In this document: piece after piece, positions 1-8,669 of the stretch
Numbering within the stretch: the stretch's first letter is position 1
Layout: each line of letters starts with the position of its first letter
NCBI GenBank assembly: GCA_046291695.1
Contig: JBKBSO010000011.1
Span: forward strand, 65,676 to 129,675
Direction: 5' to 3'
DNA: 64,000 bases
Origin: PNNG01 sp046291695
GTDB taxonomy: Bacteria > Bacteroidota > Bacteroidia > UBA7662
Translations under genes and position numbers: made by a program
Notes under the pieces: model-generated
Database searches by the model: none
Seen by the model: the letters and a program-made list of their open reading frames with translations, nothing else
Told to the model about the DNA's origin: nothing

Positions 1-887
1 TGGCCCAGCGGCTTTTCATGGTTCGGCCCGCTGCTTTTGGCTACAACGATGCTACGGCAGAAACCAATAGCTTTCAGCAGCGAACGGCCAGTTTAAATTT
101 CACAAAAGCATTAGGAGAATTTGACGCTGCTGTAGCTACAATTGAAGCTGCAGGCATTGATGTTCTGCTCGCTCACGACCAACCAGTGCCAGCTAAACCC
201 GATGCCATTTTCCCCAATAACTGGTTCAGTACACATCCAGAAGGGATGCTCGTCCTCTACCCGATGTATGCAGAAAACCGACAAATAGAAGCGGATGAAG
301 CACACCTAAGTTTGCTTAAGCAGCAAGGTTATAGTCAAATTACTGATTATAGAAATAAACGTAACGCCGGCATTTTTTTAGAAGGTACAGGCAGCCTGGT
401 ATTCGACCACCTGCACCGCATCGCCATCGCGGTTCCATCGGCCCGCACCACCAAAAGTTTGGCCCAACAGCTCACAAAACAGCTCGGATACGCGCTTTTT
501 ATGGCTGAAAGCCTGGATGAACAAGGTTTAGCCATCTACCATACCAATGTGGTTATGAGTATAGCTCCAAGTTTAGCCATTTGTTGCTTTAAGTCCATCA
601 AAGACCCGGACCAATCGCATATGCTGGCTACATTACTTCAGCGCTCGGGTCGTACGGTACTACCCATCAACATGGCCCAAATGTCTTCCTTTTGCGCCAA
701 TGTGTTAATGGTAAATAATCAAAAAGCCGAACCTTGTTTGTTGGTATCACAAACCGCGTGGAAGGCTTTTGAACCCTTTCAGCGTGCTCAAATTGCGTCT
801 ATCGCTGAACCCGTCATTGTAGACATAGCTACCATAGAGCGTTCGGGTGGCGGCGGCATACGCTGCATGGTTGCAGAACTCTGGTAA
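1..887 (+). CDS. CtlX-like citrulline/arginine deiminase-related hydrolase, 5'-truncated by window edge
   Basis: This is a guanidino-group-modifying enzyme of the amidinotransferase/arginine-deiminase superfamily, closest by eye to the CtlX (citrulline utilisation hydrolase) group. The first ATG in the window is at 18, but the frame is open to the edge and the residues before it (AQRLF) continue naturally into the family's N-terminal MVRPAAFGYN block, so the true start is probably outside the window. Visible family blocks are FPNNWFSTHPEG, the GIFLEGTGSLVFD segment, IYHTNVVMS with the conserved His, and the C-terminal SGGGGIRCMVAELW carrying the expected catalytic Cys. The photolyase gene starts 37 bases downstream. 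The exact substrate cannot be told from sequence. The family call is firm; the reaction (citrulline or arginine hydrolysis) is inferred. Confidence 0.8.
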   Translation, partial: AQRLFMVRPAAFGYNDATAETNSFQQRTASLNFTKALGEFDAAVATIEAAGIDVLLAHDQPVPAKPDAIFPNNWFSTHPEGMLVLYPMYAENRQIEADEAHLSLLKQQGYSQITDYRNKRNAGIFLEGTGSLVFDHLHRIAIAVPSARTTKSLAQQLTKQLGYALFMAESLDEQGLAIYHTNVVMSIAPSLAICCFKSIKDPDQSHMLATLLQRSGRTVLPINMAQMSSFCANVLMVNNQKAEPCLLVSQTAWKAFEPFQRAQIASIAEPVIVDIATIERSGGGGIRCMVAELW

Positions 888-924
888 AAGGCAAACCTAA
901 GAAGATTTATGCTGTTGTAAAAGC

Positions 925-2445
925 ATGCAATCTCCAGCAATTGTATGGTTTAAACGTGATTTACGAATTACAGATCATGGACCACTTGAAGCAGCAGCCT
1001 CTACGGGTAGACCAGTAATTTTACTCTATATTTTTGAGCCACAGCTATTTAATAAGCCTCCTTACGATCAACGCCATCGGAATTTTGTGGCTAATTCACT
1101 TCAAGCGATGCAAAATCAGTTAGCAGGCCTAAATAAACATCTGGTTCTTTATGCTATTGAAGGAACTGCACTAGAAATTTTAAATTCACTGCACCAAATC
1201 ACGCATTTTAACTCCATGTATTCGCATGAAGAAACAGGTACAGCCTATACCAATCATCGTGATAAGCAAATTACTCATTGGTGTAAAGCCTCTGGTATTC
1301 AATGGATAGAATTCCCGAGCAATGGCGTAATTCGACCTTGTAAAAACCGAAAGGATTGGCAAAAAAACTGGGATAATCGGATGAACTTGCCTCAATATGC
1401 ACCAAACATTGCGGCTATTATCCCTTACGAGCCATCAGCAAAATTTGGGCTATTCATTCAGCACTTTCGATGGGATTATCAGCCATATAAACAACAGCCC
1501 AATCACCAACCGGCCGGTGAGCTATTTGCACATAAATACTTGAATGGCTTTCTAAAGGAAAGGCATGTGAATTATTCAGCACACATTAGCAAACCTGAAG
1601 CCAGTAGGCGTAGTTGCAGTCGGTTAAGCGTGTATTTGGCATGGGGCAACTTGAGCATCCGTCAGGTATACCAAAGCATGCAACAAGCCAAGGCATCGAG
1701 CCCTAACCAAAAGGCACTACACGCTTTTGCTTCAAGATTGATGTGGCATTGTCATTTTATCCAGAAATTCGAAACCGAATACCGTATGGAGTTTGAGCCG
1801 CTCAACAGGGCATTCAATAGCATACGTACCCATTGGAATGAAAGGTACTACCTCGCTTGGCAAAACGCCAAAACAGGCTACCCACTTGTAGATGCCTGCA
1901 TGCGTTGTGTACAAGAAACAGCATACCTCAATTTCAGAATGCGCGCTATGCTCGTAAGTTTTCTTACTCATCACTTATGGCTCGATTGGAAACGTGGTGC
2001 TGATTATCTGGGAAGTCAATTTCTTGATTTTGAACCAGGTATTCATTATGCCCAATTTCAAATGCAAGCCGGTTTTATGGGTATAAATACCATTAGGGTA
2101 TATAACCCGGTTAAGCAATCAACGGAACATGATTCAGAGGGGATTTTCATTCGCAAATGGCTACCAGAACTGGCATTAGTTCCAACCCCACTTATCCATG
2201 AGCCTTGGAAAATGACGTCATTAGAACAAATACTATACGGGTGTCGCATTGGAATTGATTACCCTGCACCAGTGATTGAATTGACGGAAACCGGTACCAA
2301 AGCACGTCAAGAATTATGGAAACTCAAACAGAGTAAAGCTGCTCAAGCTGAAAACAAGACCATTCTTAAGCGACATGTTAAATCACGCTTGAGGAAATTT
2401 AAAGAAAGTCATTTGCCAATGAATCGTAAATCAGTAGATACATGA
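925..2445 (+). CDS. Cryptochrome/deoxyribodipyrimidine photolyase family flavoprotein
   Basis: A 506-residue FAD-dependent blue-light enzyme. The N-terminal alpha/beta photolyase domain begins with VWFKRDLRITDHGPL (antenna-binding fold). The C-terminal helical FAD domain contains FASRLMWHCHFIQKFE, AMLVSFLTHHLWLDWKRGADY and the FAD-binding block FEPGIHYAQFQMQAG followed by INTIRVYNPVKQ. The Asn of RVYNP matches the residue that faces flavin N5 in photolyases. The usual Trp-containing block is MQAGFMGIN here, so this is not a standard CPD photolyase; the set resembles the broad cryptochrome/photolyase group of marine bacteria. The C-terminal tail of about 45 residues is Lys/Arg-rich. The TGA stop overlaps the start region of a DUF2256 gene, suggesting translational coupling. 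Whether it repairs DNA or signals is not decidable here. Confidence 0.88.
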   Translation: MQSPAIVWFKRDLRITDHGPLEAAASTGRPVILLYIFEPQLFNKPPYDQRHRNFVANSLQAMQNQLAGLNKHLVLYAIEGTALEILNSLHQITHFNSMYSHEETGTAYTNHRDKQITHWCKASGIQWIEFPSNGVIRPCKNRKDWQKNWDNRMNLPQYAPNIAAIIPYEPSAKFGLFIQHFRWDYQPYKQQPNHQPAGELFAHKYLNGFLKERHVNYSAHISKPEASRRSCSRLSVYLAWGNLSIRQVYQSMQQAKASSPNQKALHAFASRLMWHCHFIQKFETEYRMEFEPLNRAFNSIRTHWNERYYLAWQNAKTGYPLVDACMRCVQETAYLNFRMRAMLVSFLTHHLWLDWKRGADYLGSQFLDFEPGIHYAQFQMQAGFMGINTIRVYNPVKQSTEHDSEGIFIRKWLPELALVPTPLIHEPWKMTSLEQILYGCRIGIDYPAPVIELTETGTKARQELWKLKQSKAAQAENKTILKRHVKSRLRKFKESHLPMNRKSVDT

Positions 2446-2591
2446 TGACTAAAATGCGTAAAAAATCTAATTTGCCGGAAAAGCTTTGTACTCATTGTCA
2501 ACGACCCTTTCAATGGCGGAAAAAGTGGAAAAAACACTGGGAAGATGTAAAATATTGCAGTGACAGATGTCGAAAAAATCGATCAATGTAA
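2445..2591 (+). CDS. DUF2256 small zinc-ribbon-like protein
   Basis: A 48-residue, very basic protein that is short enough to be overlooked. It reads MTKMRKKSNLPEKLCTHC, then RPFQWRKKW, then a second Cys pair in YCSDRCRKNR. This is the CxxC...CxxxC plus Trp/Lys pattern of DUF2256 proteins, which I recall as frequent neighbours of cryptochrome/photolyase genes. The ATG at 2445 (another at 2442) overlaps the photolyase stop codon in an ATGATG arrangement, so the two are almost certainly co-translated. ATG 2454 is a further alternative start. The last 9 bases overlap the 3' end of the convergent histidine-kinase gene. The two Cys pairs suggest one zinc site. No function is established; a nucleic-acid or photolyase accessory role is inference. 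Confidence 0.82.
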   Translation: MTKMRKKSNLPEKLCTHCQRPFQWRKKWKKHWEDVKYCSDRCRKNRSM

Positions 2592-5591
2592 TAAAGCAAT
2601 AATTTTTTTAAGTAACTCTTCAGCCTGTATTGGCTTGGTAATAAAGTCACTAAAACCAGCCTCAATTGCCTTTTCTCTCGTTTGTTCATACGCATCAGCA
2701 GTAAGCGCAATAACGGGTATGGTTTTGTAACGGGCACCTGCCTCACCCGACCTGATTGCTGCTAGTAATTCAAAACCATTCATTACTGGCATTTGCAGGT
2801 CCAAAAGCAATAAATCATATTGGTTTTCTCTTAATTTTTCAAGGGCTACACCACCATGTTCTGCTACCTCAAATTCCGCTTCCCACAGCTTCAATAAACG
2901 CTTAATGAGCATAATGTTGATGCGATTATCCTCCACTATAAGCAATTTATATCCCAATAATTTACCCTGCTTGGTCGAGGTTTCTGCTTCCGGAGTTTGA
3001 TAAGTATCAGCCAAAGGCTCAAAGGGCAAAATAACTTCAAAATCACTTCCTTCGCCCAGTATACTGCTCACCTGAATACGTCCGCCCATAAGCTCTACCA
3101 ATTTTTGGGTAATGGTTAGGCCTAGTCCGGTTCCCCCAAATTTTTTGCTGATGTACTTATCGGCTTGGGCAAAATTATCAAAAATCAACTGGAGTTTATT
3201 TTCAGCAATGCCTATCCCGGTATCCGACACCATGAGCTGTATCCAACAACGATTATCCTCAGCTTCCAGTAGCTTTAGGGCTATACGCACCTTTCCCTTT
3301 TCAGTAAACTTAATAGCATTACTACCCAGATTTAATAAAACCTGGTTAAACCTAACTACATCGCCTTTAAGCTCTTTTGGAACACCCTCCTCGATAGAAA
3401 TTTCAAGTTCTAGGCCTTTTTCCTTTACAAGATAGTGCATTAATTTCTCGAACTTTCGAATGAGTGATCGCACATCAAAAACCTGGTTATCAAGCACCAA
3501 CTTATCTGCTTCAATTTTGCTTAAATCAAGCAGGTCATTTATTAATCGAAGTAAGTTATCGGCAGAAAATTTAATGGCCTGAAGGTACTCAAGGCGCTCG
3601 GGGTGTTCCTCTTCGGGCAAGAGAAGCTCCGTTAACCCAATAATGGCATTCATGGGCGTACGTATTTCATGCGAGATATTGGATAAGAAATTGGATTTAC
3701 TTTGGGTTGCACGCTCGGCCAAGTCTTTTGCAGCTTTAAGATTTTGCTGATACTGATTCAAACTGATTACTGAGCCAAGCGCATTACAAAAGCCTCGCAG
3801 CAAGTTTTCATCATTAGTAGTCCACAGACGATATAGATCCAGATTATCAAACCCAATAAAACCCCAGAATTGGTTTTGGACAAAAATGGGTAGAATCACA
3901 TAACGCTTCAAGTTACAGGCCTTTAAAAAGCTGGACTGAACCTCAGCTTCTGCATTTCCTTCGAGCACATTTCCCTTGAATAACTCTTGGTACCAATGCG
4001 CTACCCCCATGCGATCGTAACTTGCACCAGATTTGAGAAGTTGTAAAACTTCTGAATCCAGCGTTTCCGACAGCAGTTGAGGTGTAACCACACGTGCTCC
4101 TGGTTTTTCCTCAAAGAGACCATGCTCAAAAATCCAAGCAAATTTTGCACCCACCGCTTTTGCAATACGGCGAACAGCCTCAATGACAGCCTGATCTACC
4201 TTTTCAAAAGCCAATAGTTCTTCGATTGCTATTTTTACTTCACGCAGGAGATGAGCAGTTTGTTCATTTAATTTTTCCTCTCTCCTAAGCTCTGTAATGT
4301 CTTGGGTAAATCCCCTTACCATCAGCAAATCACCCCCTTCAGTTCGCTCTGCTTTGGCTTTTTCCAGAAGGTGTCTTACTTCTCCCGCAGGCGTAATGAT
4401 ACGATGCTCCAGCATCAACTCATTTGCTCCGGCTTCAAACTTTTGCATTTCGGAAACAACCCGCTCATAATCATAGGGATGAATACGGTTAAAATACGCA
4501 ACTTCAGGCAGGCTCACATCCTCGGGAGGTAAACCCATGATGGCAGCTGTTTGAGCATCCCAGCTAATGATTTTGAGTTTCCGATCAGAAACCCAAACCC
4601 CAACTTTTGCAAGCTCAAGCGTCTCTGAAAGCGTCTCACGCTGCTGTTCAAGCTCAGAATTAACCATCACCCTTTCTGTAATGTCATTGGCATAAATAAC
4701 TATTGAAAGCACCGTATTCGCCTCGGTCAACACGGGATTGAGGCTGACTTCATAGATCGTAGGCTTTCTTTGGTCAATATGAAAGTTAGCTATGAATGAT
4801 TGTCGTTTTCCTGAAAAGCCCTCTTGATACTTTTCGCGCCAAAACAATTGTTCATTTTCACTCAAATCATCCAAAATATTATCACCAAGTGCGATTTCAT
4901 GGCCTGTATAGGCCTGGTAAATATGGAAAAAATTTTGATTCGCTCTTAATAACTGATAATCGTCATCTATCGACCAAATGACTAATTCTGTTTGCTGAAG
5001 TAATGTATTTAAACTAGTTGCCGACTCCGCCAACTGAATCGTGAGCTTCTGATACAAAAATATTGTGGAATAAATGAAGGCATACATCATGATGGTAAAT
5101 ACCAGCAAATTAGTTTTGGTACCTTCCCAATAGGCAACCTGGCTTAAAGGACGTATTGGGCTAATTGGTTCATTTAAGCTAATGAGTAGTAATACGATTG
5201 GAATAGCGGCTAAAGCATGAAACTGAATCAACTTGCCTGGTTTTATTATAAATGGAACAGTAACCATCAAGCTAACGAAATACAGATAAGACCCAAGCCT
5301 TACCCCTAAGAGAATTACATCATAAAAAACAAGGGCACTTAAGGAAAAAACAAACAAAAATGCCGAAAGGTCGTACCATGCCTTTTTCAAGAAATACAAA
5401 ACCAAAAAAAGCGCAACTACCGTCAAAGCATTTGCCCCAATGCTACTGGGTATTTCTTGAATTAAATCCGCAATGTTCGTGAGCAGGATCCCCCCCAAAC
5501 CCAACAATGTAAAAACATAAAGGGTCGTTTTACGTCGCTCTTCTTCGCTCGAAAAACGGAGTAAAACATTCCAGTTAAACCATTGAGGCAT
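2583..5591 (-). CDS. Membrane-bound hybrid histidine kinase (PAS-PAS-GAF-HisKA-HATPase-REC)
   Basis: About 1,002 residues from ATG 5591; the frame extends to a TTG at 5612. Order: roughly six hydrophobic segments in residues 25-190, two PAS domains (about 200-310 and 325-445), a GAF-like domain (about 470-615), HisKA with phospho-acceptor His about 641 in SHEIRTPMNAI, and an HATPase with N-box NQVLLNLGSNAIKF, G1 DTGIGIAE and G2 GGTGLGLT. A C-terminal receiver carries acceptor Asp about 931 in LLLDLQMP. The protein should sense a signal through PAS/GAF and pass phosphate from His to its own receiver. No response regulator or output gene is adjacent, so phosphate must go to a distant phosphotransfer protein or the kinase acts alone. 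Its 3' end overlaps the DUF2256 gene tail to tail. Confidence 0.93.
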   Translation of the reverse strand: MPQWFNWNVLLRFSSEEERRKTTLYVFTLLGLGGILLTNIADLIQEIPSSIGANALTVVALFLVLYFLKKAWYDLSAFLFVFSLSALVFYDVILLGVRLGSYLYFVSLMVTVPFIIKPGKLIQFHALAAIPIVLLLISLNEPISPIRPLSQVAYWEGTKTNLLVFTIMMYAFIYSTIFLYQKLTIQLAESATSLNTLLQQTELVIWSIDDDYQLLRANQNFFHIYQAYTGHEIALGDNILDDLSENEQLFWREKYQEGFSGKRQSFIANFHIDQRKPTIYEVSLNPVLTEANTVLSIVIYANDITERVMVNSELEQQRETLSETLELAKVGVWVSDRKLKIISWDAQTAAIMGLPPEDVSLPEVAYFNRIHPYDYERVVSEMQKFEAGANELMLEHRIITPAGEVRHLLEKAKAERTEGGDLLMVRGFTQDITELRREEKLNEQTAHLLREVKIAIEELLAFEKVDQAVIEAVRRIAKAVGAKFAWIFEHGLFEEKPGARVVTPQLLSETLDSEVLQLLKSGASYDRMGVAHWYQELFKGNVLEGNAEAEVQSSFLKACNLKRYVILPIFVQNQFWGFIGFDNLDLYRLWTTNDENLLRGFCNALGSVISLNQYQQNLKAAKDLAERATQSKSNFLSNISHEIRTPMNAIIGLTELLLPEEEHPERLEYLQAIKFSADNLLRLINDLLDLSKIEADKLVLDNQVFDVRSLIRKFEKLMHYLVKEKGLELEISIEEGVPKELKGDVVRFNQVLLNLGSNAIKFTEKGKVRIALKLLEAEDNRCWIQLMVSDTGIGIAENKLQLIFDNFAQADKYISKKFGGTGLGLTITQKLVELMGGRIQVSSILGEGSDFEVILPFEPLADTYQTPEAETSTKQGKLLGYKLLIVEDNRINIMLIKRLLKLWEAEFEVAEHGGVALEKLRENQYDLLLLDLQMPVMNGFELLAAIRSGEAGARYKTIPVIALTADAYEQTREKAIEAGFSDFITKPIQAEELLKKIIALLH

Positions 5592-5682
5592 TCGGCTTTT
5601 CACATCAGTCAATAAAGCTCGAAAATAACCCTAATCGATGATTAAAAAAATCCGTTCTTCAAAACGAAAGGTATTTTGGCAT

Positions 5683-6852
5683 TTATTTGTCATTCGGACG
5701 AATAGCTTTCCAATGTTTAGGATTACGATGCACCTCTAATCCCCACAAATGCATCATGTGATTATAAATTGCTGTATTCTCCTGAATGCCTGTAAATAAA
5801 GCTGCACCTGGACCAAAAGCAAACACCGGCACCATTACAGCAGTATGTTTTGTACTGGTGAAAGCCCCCTTTACCGTGCCACTATCAAAATTACCTCCAA
5901 CCAAGGCAAACCCACCAGTTTCGTGATCCGCAGTTACAATGACCAGGGTTTCTCCATCTTCCTCTGCAAAATCTAGTGCAAGCGCAATGGCTTGGTCAAA
6001 ATCTATCATTTCCTGTACGATGTAATCAGTTTCGTTCGCATGTCCGCCCCAATCAATTTGAGCGCCTTCAACCATTAAAAAGAAACCTTTATTTTGAGCA
6101 TTCAAGTGTGCTATCGCCTGAGCTGTTGCTCTTGGTAATATATCGTCGCGCCCTTCGGTTTTTTTTGAAGCGGCATCTTCCCACAGAAGAGCTGCAAACC
6201 TGACACCAGACGGTAACTCCTGCATGGCCTTTTCATTATCGACTACAAAAATGCCTTTTTGCTGAAATTCCGCTATCAAACCGCGCCCGTCGGTACGTGC
6301 GTCAAAATACTTCCTGCCGCCACCAATCATCACGTCTACAGGACTATGCACCAACTGCCAGGCTATTTCTTCATACATGTTGCGATCAGGCACATGCGTT
6401 GCAAAGGAGGCTGGCGTGGCATGAGTAATGGCACAAGTTACCACCATGCCTGTTGACTTGCCGGCCAACGCGGCTGATTGCAAAATGGTTTCGTGCGCCA
6501 AGGAGTCAGGACACACCCCAATAGCACCATTGAACGTTTTTTTCCCAATACTAAAAGCCGTAGCGCCTGCACCCGAATCTGTAATGATATTATCGCTCGA
6601 ATAGGTTTTAATAAAACCCAAATGTTTAAAACGTTCAAGTGCCAACTGATTGTGATTAGCGATCATCCCGCCATAAATCTGGCTTACCCCCATCCCATCT
6701 CCAATCATCAGAATAATATTTTTCGGCATTTTAACCTCAGTTTCTAACGCCCCTTGCGTTTCGATTTCCTGAAGATTAAACGGCTTTTGGGACCTACATG
6801 CCAAAAAGCTACTGGCTATGACAGCGAACACTATGGATAATTTCAAATTCAT
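5683..6852 (-). CDS. Alkaline phosphatase family lipoprotein
   Basis: A 389-residue phosphomonoesterase of the PhoA fold. The N-terminus has a lipoprotein signal with the lipobox SFLAC (Cys19), so it is probably anchored in the outer membrane or periplasmic face. Metal and catalytic residues are visible: Asp52 in MIGDGMG, nucleophile Ser93 in TDSGAGATA, THATPASFATH, the Glu of MVEGAQIDWGGH and the His of TADHETGG. It would release inorganic phosphate from organic phosphates. It is divergent from a Nudix gene, with a 75-base shared upstream region. No Pho box is recognisable. At 389 residues it is somewhat shorter than E. coli PhoA but typical of the Bacteroidota group. The call is firm; the preferred substrate is unknown. 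Confidence 0.93.
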   Translation of the reverse strand: MNLKLSIVFAVIASSFLACRSQKPFNLQEIETQGALETEVKMPKNIILMIGDGMGVSQIYGGMIANHNQLALERFKHLGFIKTYSSDNIITDSGAGATAFSIGKKTFNGAIGVCPDSLAHETILQSAALAGKSTGMVVTCAITHATPASFATHVPDRNMYEEIAWQLVHSPVDVMIGGGRKYFDARTDGRGLIAEFQQKGIFVVDNEKAMQELPSGVRFAALLWEDAASKKTEGRDDILPRATAQAIAHLNAQNKGFFLMVEGAQIDWGGHANETDYIVQEMIDFDQAIALALDFAEEDGETLVIVTADHETGGFALVGGNFDSGTVKGAFTSTKHTAVMVPVFAFGPGAALFTGIQENTAIYNHMMHLWGLEVHRNPKHWKAIRPNDK

Positions 6853-6927
6853 GCGTCAAAAATAAGCTAAACCGAGCGATTTTATTTTATGCCAATATTA
6901 TACCTCTCTTTAGGTTAAATTAGTATC

Positions 6928-7389
6928 ATGAAAAACGATATAAGCAATACAAAAGCCTTCACCATTCGAATTTATGGTATTCTCATATCGCAAAATAACG
7001 AGCTGCTTATTTCCGAAGAATGGTACAAAAACATGAAATTCACAAAATTCCCTGGTGGTGGTTTAGAACTTGGGGAAGGTAGTATCGATTGCTTGAAAAG
7101 AGAATTCAAGGAGGAGCTGGGACTTGAAATTCAGGTTACAAGCCACTTTTATACGACTGACTTTTTTGTAGTTTCAGCTTTCAACCCAGAGGTACAGGTC
7201 CTGAGTGTGTATTATATGGTTCAACCAAGTCATATGCCGGACCTACCAAAAAGGCAATTAAACACCAAGCTGGCTAAAGACGAAGTGATGAAATTTGTTC
7301 CTTTAGCCTCCCTGCAGGCTGATACCTTTTTCAGCTTTCCGATAGACAGGCATGTCGGCAAGCTCCTTTGGGAGAAATTAAAAAGTTAA
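6928..7389 (+). CDS. Nudix hydrolase
   Basis: A 153-residue single-domain Nudix pyrophosphohydrolase. The complete Nudix box starts at Gly44, with GGLELGE, seven spacer residues, then REFKEELGL (Arg58 to Leu66). It would cleave a nucleoside diphosphate linked to another moiety, using divalent metal held by the Glu residues. The substrate cannot be inferred. The upstream region is shared with the divergent alkaline phosphatase gene. Its stop codon lies in the tetranucleotide TTAA at 7386-7389, which also supplies the stop of the convergent Nudix gene. The two Nudix proteins are not recent duplicates: they differ outside the box and in length. Confidence 0.88.
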   Translation: MKNDISNTKAFTIRIYGILISQNNELLISEEWYKNMKFTKFPGGGLELGEGSIDCLKREFKEELGLEIQVTSHFYTTDFFVVSAFNPEVQVLSVYYMVQPSHMPDLPKRQLNTKLAKDEVMKFVPLASLQADTFFSFPIDRHVGKLLWEKLKS

Positions 7390-7940
7390 GCGCCTAGTTT
7401 CCGTAATACCATAAACTGAATGGCCGCCACCGAAATGGCATCCGTAATTTTTCCTGACTTTACTTCACCCCATGCTTGAATTAAGCTAAGGGTACGGTGT
7501 TGAAAAACCTCTGTGTCTTCCGGACTTGCTTCACATTGCTCCAGCTTTGTTGCCAAATAAACGATGGCCAATTCGTCGCTTACCGAATTTGATAAATGCA
7601 TCCGAAAAAGCTCTTCCCATTTTTGTGCTTTAAAACCGGTTTCTTCTAATAATTCTCGCTTGGCCGATTCAAGCGGATCTGCCTCTAATGGCCCACCACC
7701 TTCTGGAATTTCCCAACTGTAAGTATCGGTTGGGAAGCGGTACTGTCCCACCAAACAGAGCTCATCTTTTTCGTTAAGTGCAACAATTCCAATGGCCAAA
7801 TTCTTAAAGTGCACCTTCCCATATATTCCTGGATTACCGTTTGGATTCAGCACTTCAAACTCAGTTAACCTTATCCACGCATTTTCATAGACTTCTTTTT
7901 TAGATTGAACTTTCCATGGATTTAGTTCAAAAGTATTCAT
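7386..7940 (-). CDS. Nudix hydrolase, ADP-ribose pyrophosphatase-like
   Basis: A 184-residue Nudix protein resembling ADP-ribose/ADP-sugar pyrophosphatases: it has the N-terminal strands with GQYRFPTDTYSWEIPEGG and then the box ending RELLEETGF (Arg95 to Phe103). The first Glu of the consensus box (GX5E) is replaced: position 87 is Ala, with Glu at 86. The catalytic REUXEEXGU half is intact, so activity is still expected. The ATG overlaps the TGA of the upstream DUF4412 gene in an ATGA arrangement, so the two are translated together. Its stop is shared in TTAA with the convergent Nudix gene. Confidence 0.85.
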   Translation of the reverse strand: MNTFELNPWKVQSKKEVYENAWIRLTEFEVLNPNGNPGIYGKVHFKNLAIGIVALNEKDELCLVGQYRFPTDTYSWEIPEGGGPLEADPLESAKRELLEETGFKAQKWEELFRMHLSNSVSDELAIVYLATKLEQCEASPEDTEVFQHRTLSLIQAWGEVKSGKITDAISVAAIQFMVLRKLGA

Positions 7941-8626
7941 TCATCACCTCCAAAATTGAACATAGCGGGATTAAATTCACTTTTTTTGTAGTCATTAGGT
8001 ATTTCAAAAATTTGATCCGCAAGCTTTTCCTGCTTTACCGACTTCGCCTCCATCGTTATGGTCATGCCCGCCTGTTCCATGACCAACTGCAGTGGAAACC
8101 CTTTGATCCCATAGCCATATCCGGCACCCAGCGGGGAGCTGTTATTTCCCTTAGGCGCCCTGAAATTTAAGGCCTCTGTAACCCAAAACTCCATCAACTC
8201 ACCGGGCTTATTATCGTTTTTTACCAAATAATGTTGGGTTTGATAACCTGCAATTTCCTTGTCGTTTGATCCGCGTTCAACCTTAATTCCTTCCGGAATT
8301 TTAGCTTCTTGTGCTTTCTCGGCAGGCATCATGGTTACTGTTTTGTTGGCATCGTTCAACATAAATTGCAGGTTAGTGCTGCCGTCAAAAACTATATCAC
8401 CAAACATGGCCGCTACCATTCCTCCTTCCATCCTCATGCGTACCTTCTCACCCTTCACTTGCAATTTGTATCCATGCGGCAAAAAGGCCCTCGACAATTC
8501 CAATTCTTCCCCACCTCCGGTGACATCAAAACTAAAGAATATACTTCCCTCAAAATGCTTATTCGATTGGCCCCAAAGCGTTATAGAGCAGGAAAGCGTC
8601 AATAGTAAGCAAAGGATTTTTTTCAT
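7937..8626 (-). CDS. DUF4412 family secreted protein
   Basis: A 229-residue exported protein with a clear N-terminal signal peptide (MKKILCLLLTLSCSITLWGQ). The body is rich in beta strands and carries the DUF4412 pattern: an N-terminal HFEGSIFFSFDV strand, VRMRMEGGM, a central IAGYQTQHYLVKNDN segment and a C-terminal MTITMEAKSV. Such proteins are periplasmic or outer-membrane-associated proteins of unknown function, related in shape to LolA/LolB-like shallow barrels. It is the first gene of a two-gene unit with the ADP-ribose Nudix gene and overlaps it by four bases. No function is assigned. Confidence 0.8.
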   Translation of the reverse strand: MKKILCLLLTLSCSITLWGQSNKHFEGSIFFSFDVTGGGEELELSRAFLPHGYKLQVKGEKVRMRMEGGMVAAMFGDIVFDGSTNLQFMLNDANKTVTMMPAEKAQEAKIPEGIKVERGSNDKEIAGYQTQHYLVKNDNKPGELMEFWVTEALNFRAPKGNNSSPLGAGYGYGIKGFPLQLVMEQAGMTITMEAKSVKQEKLADQIFEIPNDYKKSEFNPAMFNFGGDE

Positions 8627-8669
8627 AATAACTGATTTGAATCAAAAATAATAGAAAGCTTTACATATT

